45,076 nt of DNA, from positions 1 to 45,076 of the forward strand of contig RZYO01000008.1 in assembly GCA_009930325.1 (NCBI GenBank). The letters run 5' to 3'. How positions within the stretch are numbered: position 1 is the first letter of the stretch; the number at the start of each line of letters is the position of its first letter. Origin of the DNA: Spirochaetia bacterium (GTDB lineage: Bacteria; Spirochaetota; Spirochaetia; Sphaerochaetales; Sphaerochaetaceae). A program made the translations under genes and the position numbers. This document shows, in pieces, positions 8,320 through 17,615 of the stretch. The notes under the pieces were generated by a model. That model was not told the DNA's origin, made no database searches, and saw only the letters and a program-made list of their open reading frames with translations.

Positions 8320-9323
8320 AAAAAGTAAAAGGTATAATTTATATATTTTTAATTAGTATTTCTTTTTTAGTTTTATTAATATTTTTAATGAGCAAAACTC
8401 CATTAAATACAATTTATCAAATATTTTTTGGTCCACTAAGTTCGCCATATTTTCTAGGAAATACGCTTTCTCATTCTGCACCATTAATCATCTCTGCAAT
8501 TGGTATTTCCATTGCATACCGAGCTAATTTAATAAATCTTGGTGGAGATGGGCAAATGTATCTAGGAGCATTTATTGCAGTAATAACTGCAATAACCCTA
8601 TCACCTCTTGGGAAAATGAGCATTTTTATTGCATTAATATTAGCTAGTGCAATTGGTTTTTTGATTGCTTTTATAAGTGCCTTTTTAAAAGTAAAATTTG
8701 ATACCTCCGAATTAATATCATCATATTTAATTTCTATTGCTTTATCATATTTAACTTCATATTTAATAACAGGCCCATTTCAAGATACAAACTCTAATTT
8801 ACAATCAACACAAAAGGTTTCTTATATGCTTAAAAAGATATATCTACCTTCAAGCCTTTCCACAACAATAATTTATTCATTAATTATTGCTTTAGTTTTC
8901 TATTATATATTTAACAAAACAAAATTTGGATACGAGACAAAGATAATTGGATATAATAAAGAATTTGCTCGTTATGGTGGAATTTCCGTAAACAAGAATT
9001 ACTTACTAAGTTTTAGTTTAAGCGGTGCTTTAATATCATTGTCTGGCGGTCTTTATGTTTTTGGTAATTATCAAAGTGTAATAAAGGGTTTTTCCTCTGG
9101 ATTAGGGTTTAGTGCATTAACAATATCTCTAATAGCATTAAGTAACCCTATTGCGATAGTTCCAATAGCTTTTGTTTTTTCATTAATAAATCAAGGTTCT
9201 ATTATGGCCATGCAAAATAGTGATATTAGTAGTGATGTTGCATTATTATTCCAAGCAATAGTGTTTCTATTAGTAACTAGTAAAACATTAATGGGAGAAA
9301 AAAATAATGAATACGATAATTAA
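8316..9323 (+). CDS. ABC importer permease 1 (BPD_transp_2 family)
   Basis: This 335-residue inner membrane protein has about eight to ten hydrophobic segments. The stretch NTLSHSAPLIISAIGISIAY, followed by RANLINLGGDGQMYLGAF, is the hallmark of the nucleoside-type permeases (YufP/NupP-like; compare FNIGAEGQ in sugar permeases). It overlaps the ATPase gene by 4 bases and its own end overlaps the next permease by 17 bases. It should form a heterodimeric channel with the second permease. Confidence 0.88.
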   Translation: MKKVKGIIYIFLISISFLVLLIFLMSKTPLNTIYQIFFGPLSSPYFLGNTLSHSAPLIISAIGISIAYRANLINLGGDGQMYLGAFIAVITAITLSPLGKMSIFIALILASAIGFLIAFISAFLKVKFDTSELISSYLISIALSYLTSYLITGPFQDTNSNLQSTQKVSYMLKKIYLPSSLSTTIIYSLIIALVFYYIFNKTKFGYETKIIGYNKEFARYGGISVNKNYLLSFSLSGALISLSGGLYVFGNYQSVIKGFSSGLGFSALTISLIALSNPIAIVPIAFVFSLINQGSIMAMQNSDISSDVALLFQAIVFLLVTSKTLMGEKNNEYDN

Positions 9324-10167
9324 TAGCACCTTAAATTCATTTACTCCATTATTTTTAATAGCTTTGGGAGCAATAATAACTTCAGTTAGTGGAACTTTAA
9401 ATATTGCATTAGAAGGATTAACTTTAATTGCAGCCCTTTTTGCAATAATTGGAGCAAATTTTTCTAATTCTTTAGTTGTTGGTGTTTTAATAGGAATTTC
9501 TGCATCCTTTCTTTTAGCTTTATTTATCAGTCTAATTAATGCATACCTAAAAACCAATCCTTTCATAACAGCATTAGCAAGCAATATGATAGCTAATGCA
9601 TTAACTTTAATCATAACTTATTCCATGTTTAATTCAAAAGGATTATTACGTTTAAATAGAGAACCTATGAATACATTCAATATTATTTTAATAGGTAAGA
9701 TTTCACTTTTTTTACCGTTATCTTTATTATTATTCATTTTTGTTTACCTACTAATTGAAAAAACACCTTTTGGGTTGAAATTAAAAGCAACAGGATATAA
9801 TCCCAAAGTACTAAATGCTTATGGAATTTCCAAAATAAAAATTGATACTATTTCTTTTTTACTTTCAAGTATTTTCTGTGGATTAGCCGGCAGTTATCTT
9901 TCACTAAGGCAAGGTGCTTTTATCTCTCAAATGAGTGCTAATAAAGGATGGTTTGCCCTTGTAATAGTATTTATTTGTAATTCAAATATTAAATTATTAA
10001 TTCCAGCTACACTTCTTTTTGCATTAAGTGAATCTTTATCAAATTATATTCAAGGATTAAATAATATTCCTTCAGATATAACCTTAATGATTCCAAGTAT
10101 ATTTACCTTAATTGTTATGATTGCCATAAGTTATTATAATAAAAGAAAACAAACTGTCGAGAGGTAA
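9307..10167 (+). CDS. ABC importer permease 2 (BPD_transp_2 family)
   Basis: This 286-residue membrane protein opens with TLNSFTPLFLIALGAIITSVSG, then TLNIALEGLTLIAALFA; LNIALEG is the counterpart of the NIGAEG coupling region and typifies the second permease of BMP-type transporters (YufQ/NupQ-like). The start ATG at 9307 lies inside the end of the first permease gene, with GGGAGA just upstream. Conserved LKATGYNPKVLNAYGIS corresponds to the cytoplasmic loop that contacts the ATPase. Confidence 0.88.
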   Translation: MNTIINSTLNSFTPLFLIALGAIITSVSGTLNIALEGLTLIAALFAIIGANFSNSLVVGVLIGISASFLLALFISLINAYLKTNPFITALASNMIANALTLIITYSMFNSKGLLRLNREPMNTFNIILIGKISLFLPLSLLLFIFVYLLIEKTPFGLKLKATGYNPKVLNAYGISKIKIDTISFLLSSIFCGLAGSYLSLRQGAFISQMSANKGWFALVIVFICNSNIKLLIPATLLFALSESLSNYIQGLNNIPSDITLMIPSIFTLIVMIAISYYNKRKQTVER

Positions 10168-10171
10168 TTAA

Positions 10172-11602
10172 GTGATACTATCAATTGATTTGGGTACAAC
10201 TAATCTAAAAGCAGCATTAATAAACAAAGAAGGACAATTTTATAATTATACAAGCCAACAAGTTGAAGCAATTATAAATGGAGATATTTGTGAAATAGAT
10301 CCTAAAATATATTTAGATTTTGTAATTAAGTATATTAAATCAGTTAATAAAGAAAAAATTGAAGCAATATCTATTTCAAGTAACGGGCCTAGTTTTTTAG
10401 CATTATACTCTCCTATTAAAATAAATAATAATGAAATTGAATATACTTCAAATAATGTACGGTTATGGATGGATAAAAGAGGAAAAGAATACTCTCCCGC
10501 TGTTTCTAAATATTATAAAACATATATAGATGGAAGTTTTTTTCTACCTTCTATTCTTGAACTAAAAAATAATAATGGAAAAGCATATAATCAAACCTAT
10601 AAATTTTTTACAATTGATGGATTAATAAATTATTTTTTAACAAAAAATTCTTATACAGTTAATAATGCAAATGATTTATTAAAGTACTATTGGGATAAAG
10701 ATTCTTTATCTTTTTTTGATTTAGATGAATCAAAATTTCCCCCATTTATAAAATGTGGAGAGGTTATTTCAAATATTGATGAAGAAGTCGCTGATTTTTT
10801 ACAAATAGATAAAAACATAAAAATAATAGCTGCTGGTTCTGATTTTTATTATTCTATAATTGGTTCAAAAGTTGATAAAGAAAATATTTTAGCAAATACT
10901 ATTGGAACTAGTGAGGGTTTAAATCTATGTATCAAAAAACCAATAAGAGATAATCGCTTTCTATGCTATCAACATCCTCTACAAGGATATTATAATTTAT
11001 CAGGTGTTATTTCAAATACTGGAATTGCTTTAAGTTGGATAAGAGAAATTCTTTCCATGGATAATCTTGATTTCAAAGAAATATATAAATTAGCGAAAAA
11101 GTCAAAAGAACATAACATAATTTTCTTACCTTACCTTACAGGAGAAAGAGCTCCAATATGGAATGCAAATGCAAGTGCAACATTATTTAATCTAACATCC
11201 AATTCAAAAAGAGAAGAAATTGCAAATGCTGTAATAGAAGGAACAATTTTTGCTTTCAAATCTGTAATAGAAGAATTAGAAAACTTAGATTGCACTATTG
11301 ATATTATTCATATTAATTCATCAAGAAAAGATCTTGATTTTTACTACCAATTAAAAAGTGATATAACTAATAAGAAATTTATTGTATTCAATACTCCTTC
11401 AGTTGAATTATTAGGTTTAGCAATTCAAGGGTTTACCTCTTTGAAATATTATAATAGCCTAAAAGAAGCAATACAAAGTATGAATTTTAATCCAAAACAG
11501 TTCAATCCAAACACTTCAAAGTACACATATTATGAGAAGAAATATAATTTATTTAAAACTCTTTATAATTCAACAAAAGATTTAATGAATAAATCATTAT
11601 AG
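10172..11602 (+). CDS. FGGY-family carbohydrate kinase
   Basis: This 476-residue cytoplasmic kinase has the actin/hexokinase-like FGGY fold. Motifs in order are the phosphate loop SIDLGTTNLKA near the N terminus, the mid-protein catalytic-base region AAGSDFYYSIIG, the second phosphate motif TIGTSEGL, and YLTGERAPIWNANA of the C-terminal domain (compare GERAPxWD). The start is GTG at 10172 with GAGAGG upstream, 5 bases after the permease stop. FGGY enzymes phosphorylate sugars or polyols such as xylulose, ribulose, glycerol or AI-2, not nucleosides. Its place as last gene of a BMP-type importer operon suggests that the imported ligand is, or yields, a pentose or polyol. The exact substrate cannot be read from the sequence. 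Confidence 0.85.
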   Translation: MILSIDLGTTNLKAALINKEGQFYNYTSQQVEAIINGDICEIDPKIYLDFVIKYIKSVNKEKIEAISISSNGPSFLALYSPIKINNNEIEYTSNNVRLWMDKRGKEYSPAVSKYYKTYIDGSFFLPSILELKNNNGKAYNQTYKFFTIDGLINYFLTKNSYTVNNANDLLKYYWDKDSLSFFDLDESKFPPFIKCGEVISNIDEEVADFLQIDKNIKIIAAGSDFYYSIIGSKVDKENILANTIGTSEGLNLCIKKPIRDNRFLCYQHPLQGYYNLSGVISNTGIALSWIREILSMDNLDFKEIYKLAKKSKEHNIIFLPYLTGERAPIWNANASATLFNLTSNSKREEIANAVIEGTIFAFKSVIEELENLDCTIDIIHINSSRKDLDFYYQLKSDITNKKFIVFNTPSVELLGLAIQGFTSLKYYNSLKEAIQSMNFNPKQFNPNTSKYTYYEKKYNLFKTLYNSTKDLMNKSL

Positions 11603-11625
11603 TCATACTAAAAATGTAATAAATT

Positions 11626-11654
11626 TTGCATATACTTTATAAATAAAATATATT
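11626..11654 (+). promoter_or_regulatory. Promoter of the EAL-domain gene
   Basis: TTGCAT (11626-11631) and TATATT (11649-11654) are 17 bases apart, about 43 bases upstream of the ATG. The EAL gene therefore probably has its own transcript. Confidence 0.55.
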
Positions 11655-11696
11655 AGGGTATTAAATGAGATTCTTTTTTGGAGGATTAATTTATAG

Positions 11697-13610
11697 ATGC
11701 TATTTGATTACTCATTTAATATTACTGCTCTCACATTTATTTCTGTTTTAGCAATCTATTATCACATTTCACCAATATTCCCAAATAGAGCAAACAAGCT
11801 TTTTTCAAGATTATTAATTGAAACTACCTTTACAGTAAGTTTAGATATTGCGACTTTTTTTTGTATCAATAATAAAGTATATCTTCCTGTAAACTATATA
11901 GTAAATATTATATTTTTTTTAATCCAATGGATTATTCCTTACCATTTTCTAAAATATATAATAGCCTTAACAAAACATGAATTTAATATAAAATCTATAA
12001 CTAGAATACTTCCAACAATGATTATTTCATTCAATTATGCTCTATTATTATCAACCCCATTTACTCATTTAATCTTTTATTTTGATAATGAAATGAATTA
12101 CGTACATGGAAAGTTATATTTTTTCTCACTTTTTTTAGAAATGTTCTTATTAGTTTGGGGTGCCGGATTTTCTATAAAAAAAAGAAATTTCTTAACAAAA
12201 AGTCAAGTTATAATTATTCCTTTATATATAGTTATTGGAACAATAGCTACTGTAATCCAAACAATCATACCTAGCATTTCAATAATTAGTGCATCAATAT
12301 GTTTGTCTGTATTTTTAATGTACATTACTTTATTAAATCCAACAGCGTACATTGATACAATGACTAATGTATATAATAGGATGGCCTTTAATGAATACAT
12401 ATATACTTTAATTGCAAAAAAAGTGCCTTTTAACTTTATAGTAATCGATATTGCAGGAACATCAAAAATTAACAGTTTGATATCAGAAAATTTTGGAAAT
12501 CATGTAATTAAAAAAATTGCTTTAGAATTAAAATCAATAATATCCAAATCTCTTATTTTTAGGATTGAAGGAGATAGGTTTATAATAATCTCAGAAAAAG
12601 ATAAAACAAAACTTCTTACTTTAAAAAAATTAGAAACATTATTTCCTTTAACAATTTCAAAAAATGATATTAGAGTAGAAATAGATGTTCATATTGCATT
12701 TTCTGACACTTTATCCGATATAAAATCCACTTCTGAAATAATTGAACTTATTACTTTTATTTGTAAAAAAGCAAAAAATAGTTTATCAAAATCAAGATTA
12801 CATTTAGATAATATTTATGAATATAGATATAATAAAGCTATCCATGATGCAATTTCTTTTGCAATAGAAAATGAGGAAATAGAATTATTTCTACAACCTA
12901 TTTACTGTAAAAAAAACAATCAATTTAATTCAGCAGAAGCTCTTTGCAGAATAAATACAAAACAGTTTGGATATATCAGCCCATCAGTATTTATCCCTTA
13001 TGCAGAAAGAAAAGGACTTATAAATCAATTAAGTCTAACAATGATAAAAAAAGTATGCAATTATTTATGTGATGAAGAATTGCCAAGTTTTTTTAAAAAT
13101 ATATCAATTAATTTATCTGTTATTGATTGTTTAGATCCTACATTACCTAAAAAAATAATTAATATTCTTAAAAAATATAATATAAAAAATAATCAAATAT
13201 CATTTGAAGTTACTGAGTCAACTGCAAGTAATGCACCTCAATTAGAAAAAACAATGACCCTTTTAGTAAAAGAGGGTATTTCTTTTTCTATGGATGACTT
13301 TGGAACTGGTTATGCAAATCTTGATTCAGTATTACGTCTTCCCTTTTCTATTGCAAAAATTGATAGAGCTTTATTACTTTTAGCACAGGAAAGCAAGAAA
13401 TATAAAGTATTAATTTCATCATTAACTAATTTAATTAAAAATATTGATTTAGAAATAGTAATTGAAGGTGTCGAAACAATAAATCAAATTGAATTCTTAT
13501 CTAATTTAGAAATCGACTATTATCAGGGATACTATTATAGTGAACCTCTTTCCATTAAAGACTTTACTCAATTTATTAGTAAACAAAATAATCAATTTAA
13601 TGGTAAATAA
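11697..13610 (+). CDS. Membrane-bound EAL-domain c-di-GMP phosphodiesterase with degenerate GGDEF domain
   Basis: This 637-residue protein has about seven transmembrane segments in residues 1-215, then a GGDEF-like domain (about 222-370) and an EAL domain (about 385-630). The diguanylate cyclase signature is EGDRF (291-295) instead of GGDEF, so synthesis of c-di-GMP is unlikely and the domain is probably regulatory. The EAL domain keeps its key parts: E414-A-L, the Asn of SINLS, the Glu of FEVTEST, the paired Asp of SMDDFGTGY, the Lys of IAKID, EGVET, and the Gln of YYQGYYYSEPL. I infer an active phosphodiesterase (c-di-GMP to pGpG). GGAGGA lies upstream. The membrane part resembles 7TM input domains, with no recognisable ligand. 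Confidence 0.88.
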   Translation: MLFDYSFNITALTFISVLAIYYHISPIFPNRANKLFSRLLIETTFTVSLDIATFFCINNKVYLPVNYIVNIIFFLIQWIIPYHFLKYIIALTKHEFNIKSITRILPTMIISFNYALLLSTPFTHLIFYFDNEMNYVHGKLYFFSLFLEMFLLVWGAGFSIKKRNFLTKSQVIIIPLYIVIGTIATVIQTIIPSISIISASICLSVFLMYITLLNPTAYIDTMTNVYNRMAFNEYIYTLIAKKVPFNFIVIDIAGTSKINSLISENFGNHVIKKIALELKSIISKSLIFRIEGDRFIIISEKDKTKLLTLKKLETLFPLTISKNDIRVEIDVHIAFSDTLSDIKSTSEIIELITFICKKAKNSLSKSRLHLDNIYEYRYNKAIHDAISFAIENEEIELFLQPIYCKKNNQFNSAEALCRINTKQFGYISPSVFIPYAERKGLINQLSLTMIKKVCNYLCDEELPSFFKNISINLSVIDCLDPTLPKKIINILKKYNIKNNQISFEVTESTASNAPQLEKTMTLLVKEGISFSMDDFGTGYANLDSVLRLPFSIAKIDRALLLLAQESKKYKVLISSLTNLIKNIDLEIVIEGVETINQIEFLSNLEIDYYQGYYYSEPLSIKDFTQFISKQNNQFNGK

Positions 13611-13640
13611 TTAATTTAGAATACTTTTTAATTTTTATCT

Positions 13641-14105
13641 TTAATAAAAAATAACATCTTCATCTTGAGCAAAACGACAATCTTCTTTAAAAGGGCAACT
13701 GATACAATCTTTACCTGGACACTCTCTAAAATCAATATTTGATTCTAATTGTCTGATATGCCAATTTATTGAATCAATTTTAGCTTCAAGAGCTACTTTT
13801 TTGTCTAAAATTATTGATAATTTATTTCTATATTGGTGCAATAATTCATTACGTCTTTTATCTCCAGATTGATCTTCCTCTTTCAAATTTATTATTATTT
13901 TTATTTCATCTAAAGAAAAATCTAATTCTTTAAGTTCTAAAATACGTTTTAAATAAACTAAATCCTTTTCACAATAATAGCGTTGTCCACCACCTGAGCG
14001 TGAATTTGGTTTTATTAAATTTAGACTTTCATAATAACGTACAGTACGAACAGTAACTTGAGCTTTTCTTGCTAAATCACCAATTCTGTATTTTGTTTCA
14101 TTCAT
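13641..14105 (-). CDS. MerR-family regulator with a C-terminal four-cysteine cluster
   Basis: This 154-residue regulator has an N-terminal winged helix (YRIGDLARKAQVTVRTVRYY; about residues 6-75), then a dimerisation helix (about 80-122). The tail holds Cys129, Cys134, Cys137 and Cys143, spaced C-x4-C-x2-C-x5-C. SoxR carries a [2Fe-2S] cluster on a similar four-Cys tail (C-x2-C-x-C-x5-C), so a redox or metal sensor is plausible but unproven. It is divergent from radC with only 55 bases between starts, so it may control both. Two ATGs lie in frame four bases apart; I take the first. No strong Shine-Dalgarno sequence is present. Confidence 0.85.
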   Translation of the reverse strand: MNETKYRIGDLARKAQVTVRTVRYYESLNLIKPNSRSGGGQRYYCEKDLVYLKRILELKELDFSLDEIKIIINLKEEDQSGDKRRNELLHQYRNKLSIILDKKVALEAKIDSINWHIRQLESNIDFRECPGKDCISCPFKEDCRFAQDEDVIFY

Positions 14106-14160
14106 AACTTTTTATTAACATAAATAAAGCGATTTTACAAGTAATTATATATATAGATAC

Positions 14161-14844
14161 ATGAGATATAAAATTAGTTCACCACTTATGCTCGATGTAA
14201 AAGAAATTCCACAATTTGAACAACCTCGAGAAAGATTAAAAAGCAATGGAGTTGAGGCATTAACGGATGAGGAATTAATAACTTTATTAATTAGCTCGGG
14301 AAACAAAGAAAATGGTATAAAAAACATTACCAATTCTGTAATCAATTTGTTAGATTCAAAAGGAAATCTTAATTTAGTTGAATTAAACAAAATTAAAGGA
14401 TTAGGCCTAGCAAAAAGTTCACAATTATGTGCAGCCTTAGAACTTGGAAGACGGCGAATAGAAAAAAAAACTAGACAAATAATTGACCCTGAAGATGTTC
14501 ATAAAGTTGTAAGACATTACGCCTCAAGAGAACAAGAATTATTTATTTCTGTCTCAATAAACTGTGCACATGAAATACTTGCAATTGATGTTGCCTCAAT
14601 GGGCACAATTAATCAATGTATTGTTCATCCAAGAGAAGTTTTCTCAAATGCAATAAAAAATAGAGCTGTTGCAATAATAATTTGTCATAATCATCCAACA
14701 GGTAATTTAACACCTAGTTTGAATGATTTACAAATAACAAAACGCTTAATTGAATGCGGAAAAATTCTTGGAATAGAAATAATTGATCATATAATTTTTA
14801 GTGAAGAAGAATATCATTCAATGAAAGAATATGAAGAATTATAA
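14161..14844 (+). CDS. radC: RadC/UPF0758-family JAB-domain protein
   Basis: This 227-residue protein has an N-terminal helix-hairpin-helix-like region (PRERLKSNGVEALTDEELITLL and KIKGLGLAKSSQL) and a C-terminal JAB/MPN metalloprotease-like domain. The metal motif is HNHPTGNLTPSLND (His176, His178 and the following Asp), with the family's upstream Glu. Despite its name RadC has no firmly established DNA-repair role. The start ATG at 14161 lacks a Shine-Dalgarno sequence and a TATATA box ends 7 bases upstream; a second ATG at 14188 also lacks one. A perfect hairpin terminator follows the stop and is shared with the convergent his operon. Confidence 0.9.
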   Translation: MRYKISSPLMLDVKEIPQFEQPRERLKSNGVEALTDEELITLLISSGNKENGIKNITNSVINLLDSKGNLNLVELNKIKGLGLAKSSQLCAALELGRRRIEKKTRQIIDPEDVHKVVRHYASREQELFISVSINCAHEILAIDVASMGTINQCIVHPREVFSNAIKNRAVAIIICHNHPTGNLTPSLNDLQITKRLIECGKILGIEIIDHIIFSEEEYHSMKEYEEL

Positions 14845-14853
14845 AAATTAAAA

Positions 14854-14896
14854 ACTCCTAAAATTAAGTGAGACTATTTTAGGAGTATATTTTTTT
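14854..14896. terminator. Bidirectional terminator between radC and the his operon
   Basis: ACTCCTAAAAT (14854-14864) pairs perfectly over 11 bp with ATTTTAGGAGT (14876-14886). A T-run follows on the plus strand (T7 at 14890-14896), and the minus strand continues into T5 plus a T-rich stretch. Confidence 0.9.
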
Positions 14897-15524
14897 AAGT
14901 ATGTCTATATTGTAAACATTCTAAGACTTCGGTTAATTTGACATCTTTATAAGTTAATAAAACTTGAAGATGATATAATAAATCAGCAGCTTCTCCAATT
15001 AATAAATCTTTTTTGTCATCCATACTTTCAATTACTAATTCAGTACATTCTTCTCCTACTTTTTGTGCAATTTTTTTTATGCCCCGGGAAAATAGATGAT
15101 TTGTATAAGATCCTTCAACAGGAAAATCTCTTCTATCTTGAATGATTTTTTCTAAATAAAAAAGAAAATCTTTAGTATCCATATCTTCAATATTATTTTT
15201 TTCATTAAAACAAGTATCATCACCTGTGTGACAAACAGGACCAGTAGGTATAGCTTTTACTAATAAAGTATCTTTATCACAATCAAGATAAATATTCTTT
15301 AAATTTAAGAAATTCCCACTAGTTGAGCCTTTTGTCCACAATTCTTGGCGACTTCTAGAATAAAAAGTAACCAATTTTCTATCAAAAGTTTCATGTAAAG
15401 ATTCTTTATTCATATACCCTAACATTAAAACTTTATCTGATATTGCATCTTGTATAATAGCTGGAATAAGGCCATTCCCCTTATCAAAATCGACCTCTCC
15501 AATATTATCAATTGTTAATTCCAT
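14895..15524 (-). CDS. hisI: Bifunctional phosphoribosyl-AMP cyclohydrolase / phosphoribosyl-ATP pyrophosphatase (HisIE)
   Basis: This 209-residue fusion catalyses steps 2 and 3 of histidine synthesis. The N-terminal HisI domain (about 1-110) has GYMNKESL, FYSRSRQELWTKGSTSGN and the metal motifs DCDKDTLLV and GPVCHTGDDTCF. The C-terminal HisE domain (about 115-209) has the MazG-like motif QKVGEECTELVIES plus LIGEAADLLYHL. It starts one base after hisF with GGGAG upstream, and is the last gene of the operon. Confidence 0.95.
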   Translation of the reverse strand: MELTIDNIGEVDFDKGNGLIPAIIQDAISDKVLMLGYMNKESLHETFDRKLVTFYSRSRQELWTKGSTSGNFLNLKNIYLDCDKDTLLVKAIPTGPVCHTGDDTCFNEKNNIEDMDTKDFLFYLEKIIQDRRDFPVEGSYTNHLFSRGIKKIAQKVGEECTELVIESMDDKKDLLIGEAADLLYHLQVLLTYKDVKLTEVLECLQYRHT

Positions 15525-15525
15525 A

Positions 15526-16293
15526 TTATAACTCCCTAATACTAATTCCCTTATTTTTTAAATATAATTTTAATTCTGGAATAGATATTTCCCCAAAATG
15601 AAATATTGATGCCGCTAAAGCTGCATCTGCTTTTCCTTTTGTAAAAACATCATAAAAATGTTCTACTTTACCTGCTCCACCACTAGCAATTACTGGTATT
15701 GTTATACTTTGACTTATCATTGAATTTAAATCAAGAGCAAAACCATTTTTTGTCCCATCCTTATCCATTGAAGTCAATAATATTTCTCCAGCACCTTTAT
15801 TATAAAATTCTTTTGCAACTTCTAAAGCATCTCTATTTGTAGCAACTCTTCCACCATGAATATAACACTGGAATCCAGATTTAAAATTATCATCTTTTTT
15901 AACATCTAGTGCACAAACCACGCATTGAGTACCAAAATTCTTTGAAAGTCTAGTTATAAGAGTAGGATCCTTAAAAGCACTTGAATTAATAGAAATTTTA
16001 TCTGCTCCCGAGGAAAGTAACACATCTACATCTTCGACAGTATTAATTCCTCCACCAACTGTAAATGGAATGTTAATAGTTGAAGCAACTTTTTTTACAA
16101 GTTTTGCTAATGTAGCACGCTTTTCAACAGTAGCAGTAATATCAAGAAAAACTAATTCATCAGCTCCTAAATCACTATACAATTTTGCAAGTTCACTAGC
16201 ATCTCCAGCATCAATTAAATCAACAAAATTTACACCTTTTACAGTTCGTCCATCTTTAACATCCAAACATGGGATTATTCTTTTTGCTAACAT
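15526..16293 (-). CDS. hisF: Imidazole glycerol phosphate synthase, cyclase subunit HisF
   Basis: This 255-residue TIM barrel makes ImGP and AICAR from PRFAR with ammonia supplied by HisH. Catalytic Asp11 is in [15 protein letters not shown], and the second Asp is in VCALDVKK. Phosphate loops [11 protein letters not shown] and [12 protein letters not shown] are present. The start overlaps the end of hisA by 7 bases; AGGAG lies upstream. Confidence 0.96.
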   Translation of the reverse strand: MLAKRIIPCLDVKDGRTVKGVNFVDLIDAGDASELAKLYSDLGADELVFLDITATVEKRATLAKLVKKVASTINIPFTVGGGINTVEDVDVLLSSGADKISINSSAFKDPTLITRLSKNFGTQCVVCALDVKKDDNFKSGFQCYIHGGRVATNRDALEVAKEFYNKGAGEILLTSMDKDGTKNGFALDLNSMISQSITIPVIASGGAGKVEHFYDVFTKGKADAALAASIFHFGEISIPELKLYLKNKGISIREL

Positions 16294-17021
16294 TTAATTT
16301 TCTCCTGTAATAAACCAAGCTCTTTTATGCTTATTTTTCCTTCTAAATATGCTTTTCCAACAATTACACTATGCAAATTTAGTTCATTTAATTTTTGAAT
16401 ATCATCAATTGAGCTAACTCCCCCAGAAGCAACTAATTCTAAATCTTCTGAACAATTTTCAATTAAATACTTATATAAAGAAAAAGAAGGACCTTTAAGC
16501 ATACCATCTTTTGAAATATCTGTACAAACAACTCTCCTAAAACCTTCTTTCAAATAACTATTAATAAATGCATCTACTTTCAATTCACTTACTTCAAGCC
16601 AACCAGAAGTAGCTACCATATTATCTTTACAATCAGCACCCAGTATCAATTTATTACTTGAATATTTATTTAACCAAGAAACAACTAATGGTTTATTTTT
16701 TACTGCAATACTACCACAGGTAACTCGTTTTGCACCCGCATTAAATGCATCAATTAAGCTTTCTTCAGATTTAACACCACCACCAAAATCAATTATTAAA
16801 TTAGTATTATTTGCAATTTTCTCTAAAGTTTTTATATTCATTATTTTACTATTTTTTGCACCTTCTAAATCAACAACATGCAAATGAGTAATATTATTAT
16901 CTTCAAGTTCTTTTGCAATTTCTAAAGGATCCATACTATAATTTTTTACAGAATCATATTCCCCTTTAGAAAGTCTTACTACTTTATTATCAATTATATC
17001 AATCGCCGGAATAATTATCAT
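16287..17021 (-). CDS. hisA: ProFAR isomerase HisA
   Basis: This 244-residue TIM barrel isomerises ProFAR to PRFAR. Catalytic Asp8 is in [19 protein letters not shown], and the second acidic residue is in LGADCKDN. Phosphate-binding [12 protein letters not shown] and [11 protein letters not shown] are present. The gene starts 3 bases after hisH. Confidence 0.95.
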   Translation of the reverse strand: MIIIPAIDIIDNKVVRLSKGEYDSVKNYSMDPLEIAKELEDNNITHLHVVDLEGAKNSKIMNIKTLEKIANNTNLIIDFGGGVKSEESLIDAFNAGAKRVTCGSIAVKNKPLVVSWLNKYSSNKLILGADCKDNMVATSGWLEVSELKVDAFINSYLKEGFRRVVCTDISKDGMLKGPSFSLYKYLIENCSEDLELVASGGVSSIDDIQKLNELNLHSVIVGKAYLEGKISIKELGLLQEKIKC

Positions 17022-17024
17022 TTT

Positions 17025-17615
17025 TTATAGCTCCAAGAAATTCTTCAAAATCTTTGTTCCAATTTTCCCACTCTTTTCTGGATGAAATTGAACTCCAAAG
17101 TAATTATCTCTATTTACTGATGCACTAAAAGAAACATCTGCATATTCACAAGTTGCTATTGTATTTTCCCCTGAAGGGACATAATAGCTGTGTACAAAAT
17201 AACAATAACTATCCTGTTCAACGCCTTTAAACAAAAGATTATTACTATCAAACTGTATTTGATTCCAGCCCATATGAGGAATTTTATAGCCTTTGGTCTC
17301 GTCAAACTTTGTAACGTGATAATCAAAAATATTCAAACAATCTGTTTCATTTTCACTGCTGTTTTTACACATTAGTTGGAGCCCTAAACATATCCCTAAA
17401 AAAGGTTGTTTTAAATTTATTAACACTTCATCTAACTTTGTTTTTCTTAAATAGTTCATAGCAGAAGATGCTTCTCCAACTCCAGGAAAGATTACTTTTT
17501 CACAAGAAGATAATATCTTTGGATCATCGGTAACAACATACTCAGTATTAAGCCTTTCTAGTGCGTATTTGACACTTTGAATATTACCTGCATTATACTT
17601 AACAATAGCTATCAT
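17025..17615 (-). CDS. hisH: Imidazole glycerol phosphate synthase, glutaminase subunit HisH
   Basis: This 196-residue class I glutamine amidotransferase has the nucleophile Cys in PFLGICLGLQLM and the catalytic His/Glu in GVQFHPEKSG. It delivers ammonia to HisF. Its ATG follows the hisB stop directly (TAGATG), with GGGAG inside the hisB end. Confidence 0.95.
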   Translation of the reverse strand: MIAIVKYNAGNIQSVKYALERLNTEYVVTDDPKILSSCEKVIFPGVGEASSAMNYLRKTKLDEVLINLKQPFLGICLGLQLMCKNSSENETDCLNIFDYHVTKFDETKGYKIPHMGWNQIQFDSNNLLFKGVEQDSYCYFVHSYYVPSGENTIATCEYADVSFSASVNRDNYFGVQFHPEKSGKIGTKILKNFLEL

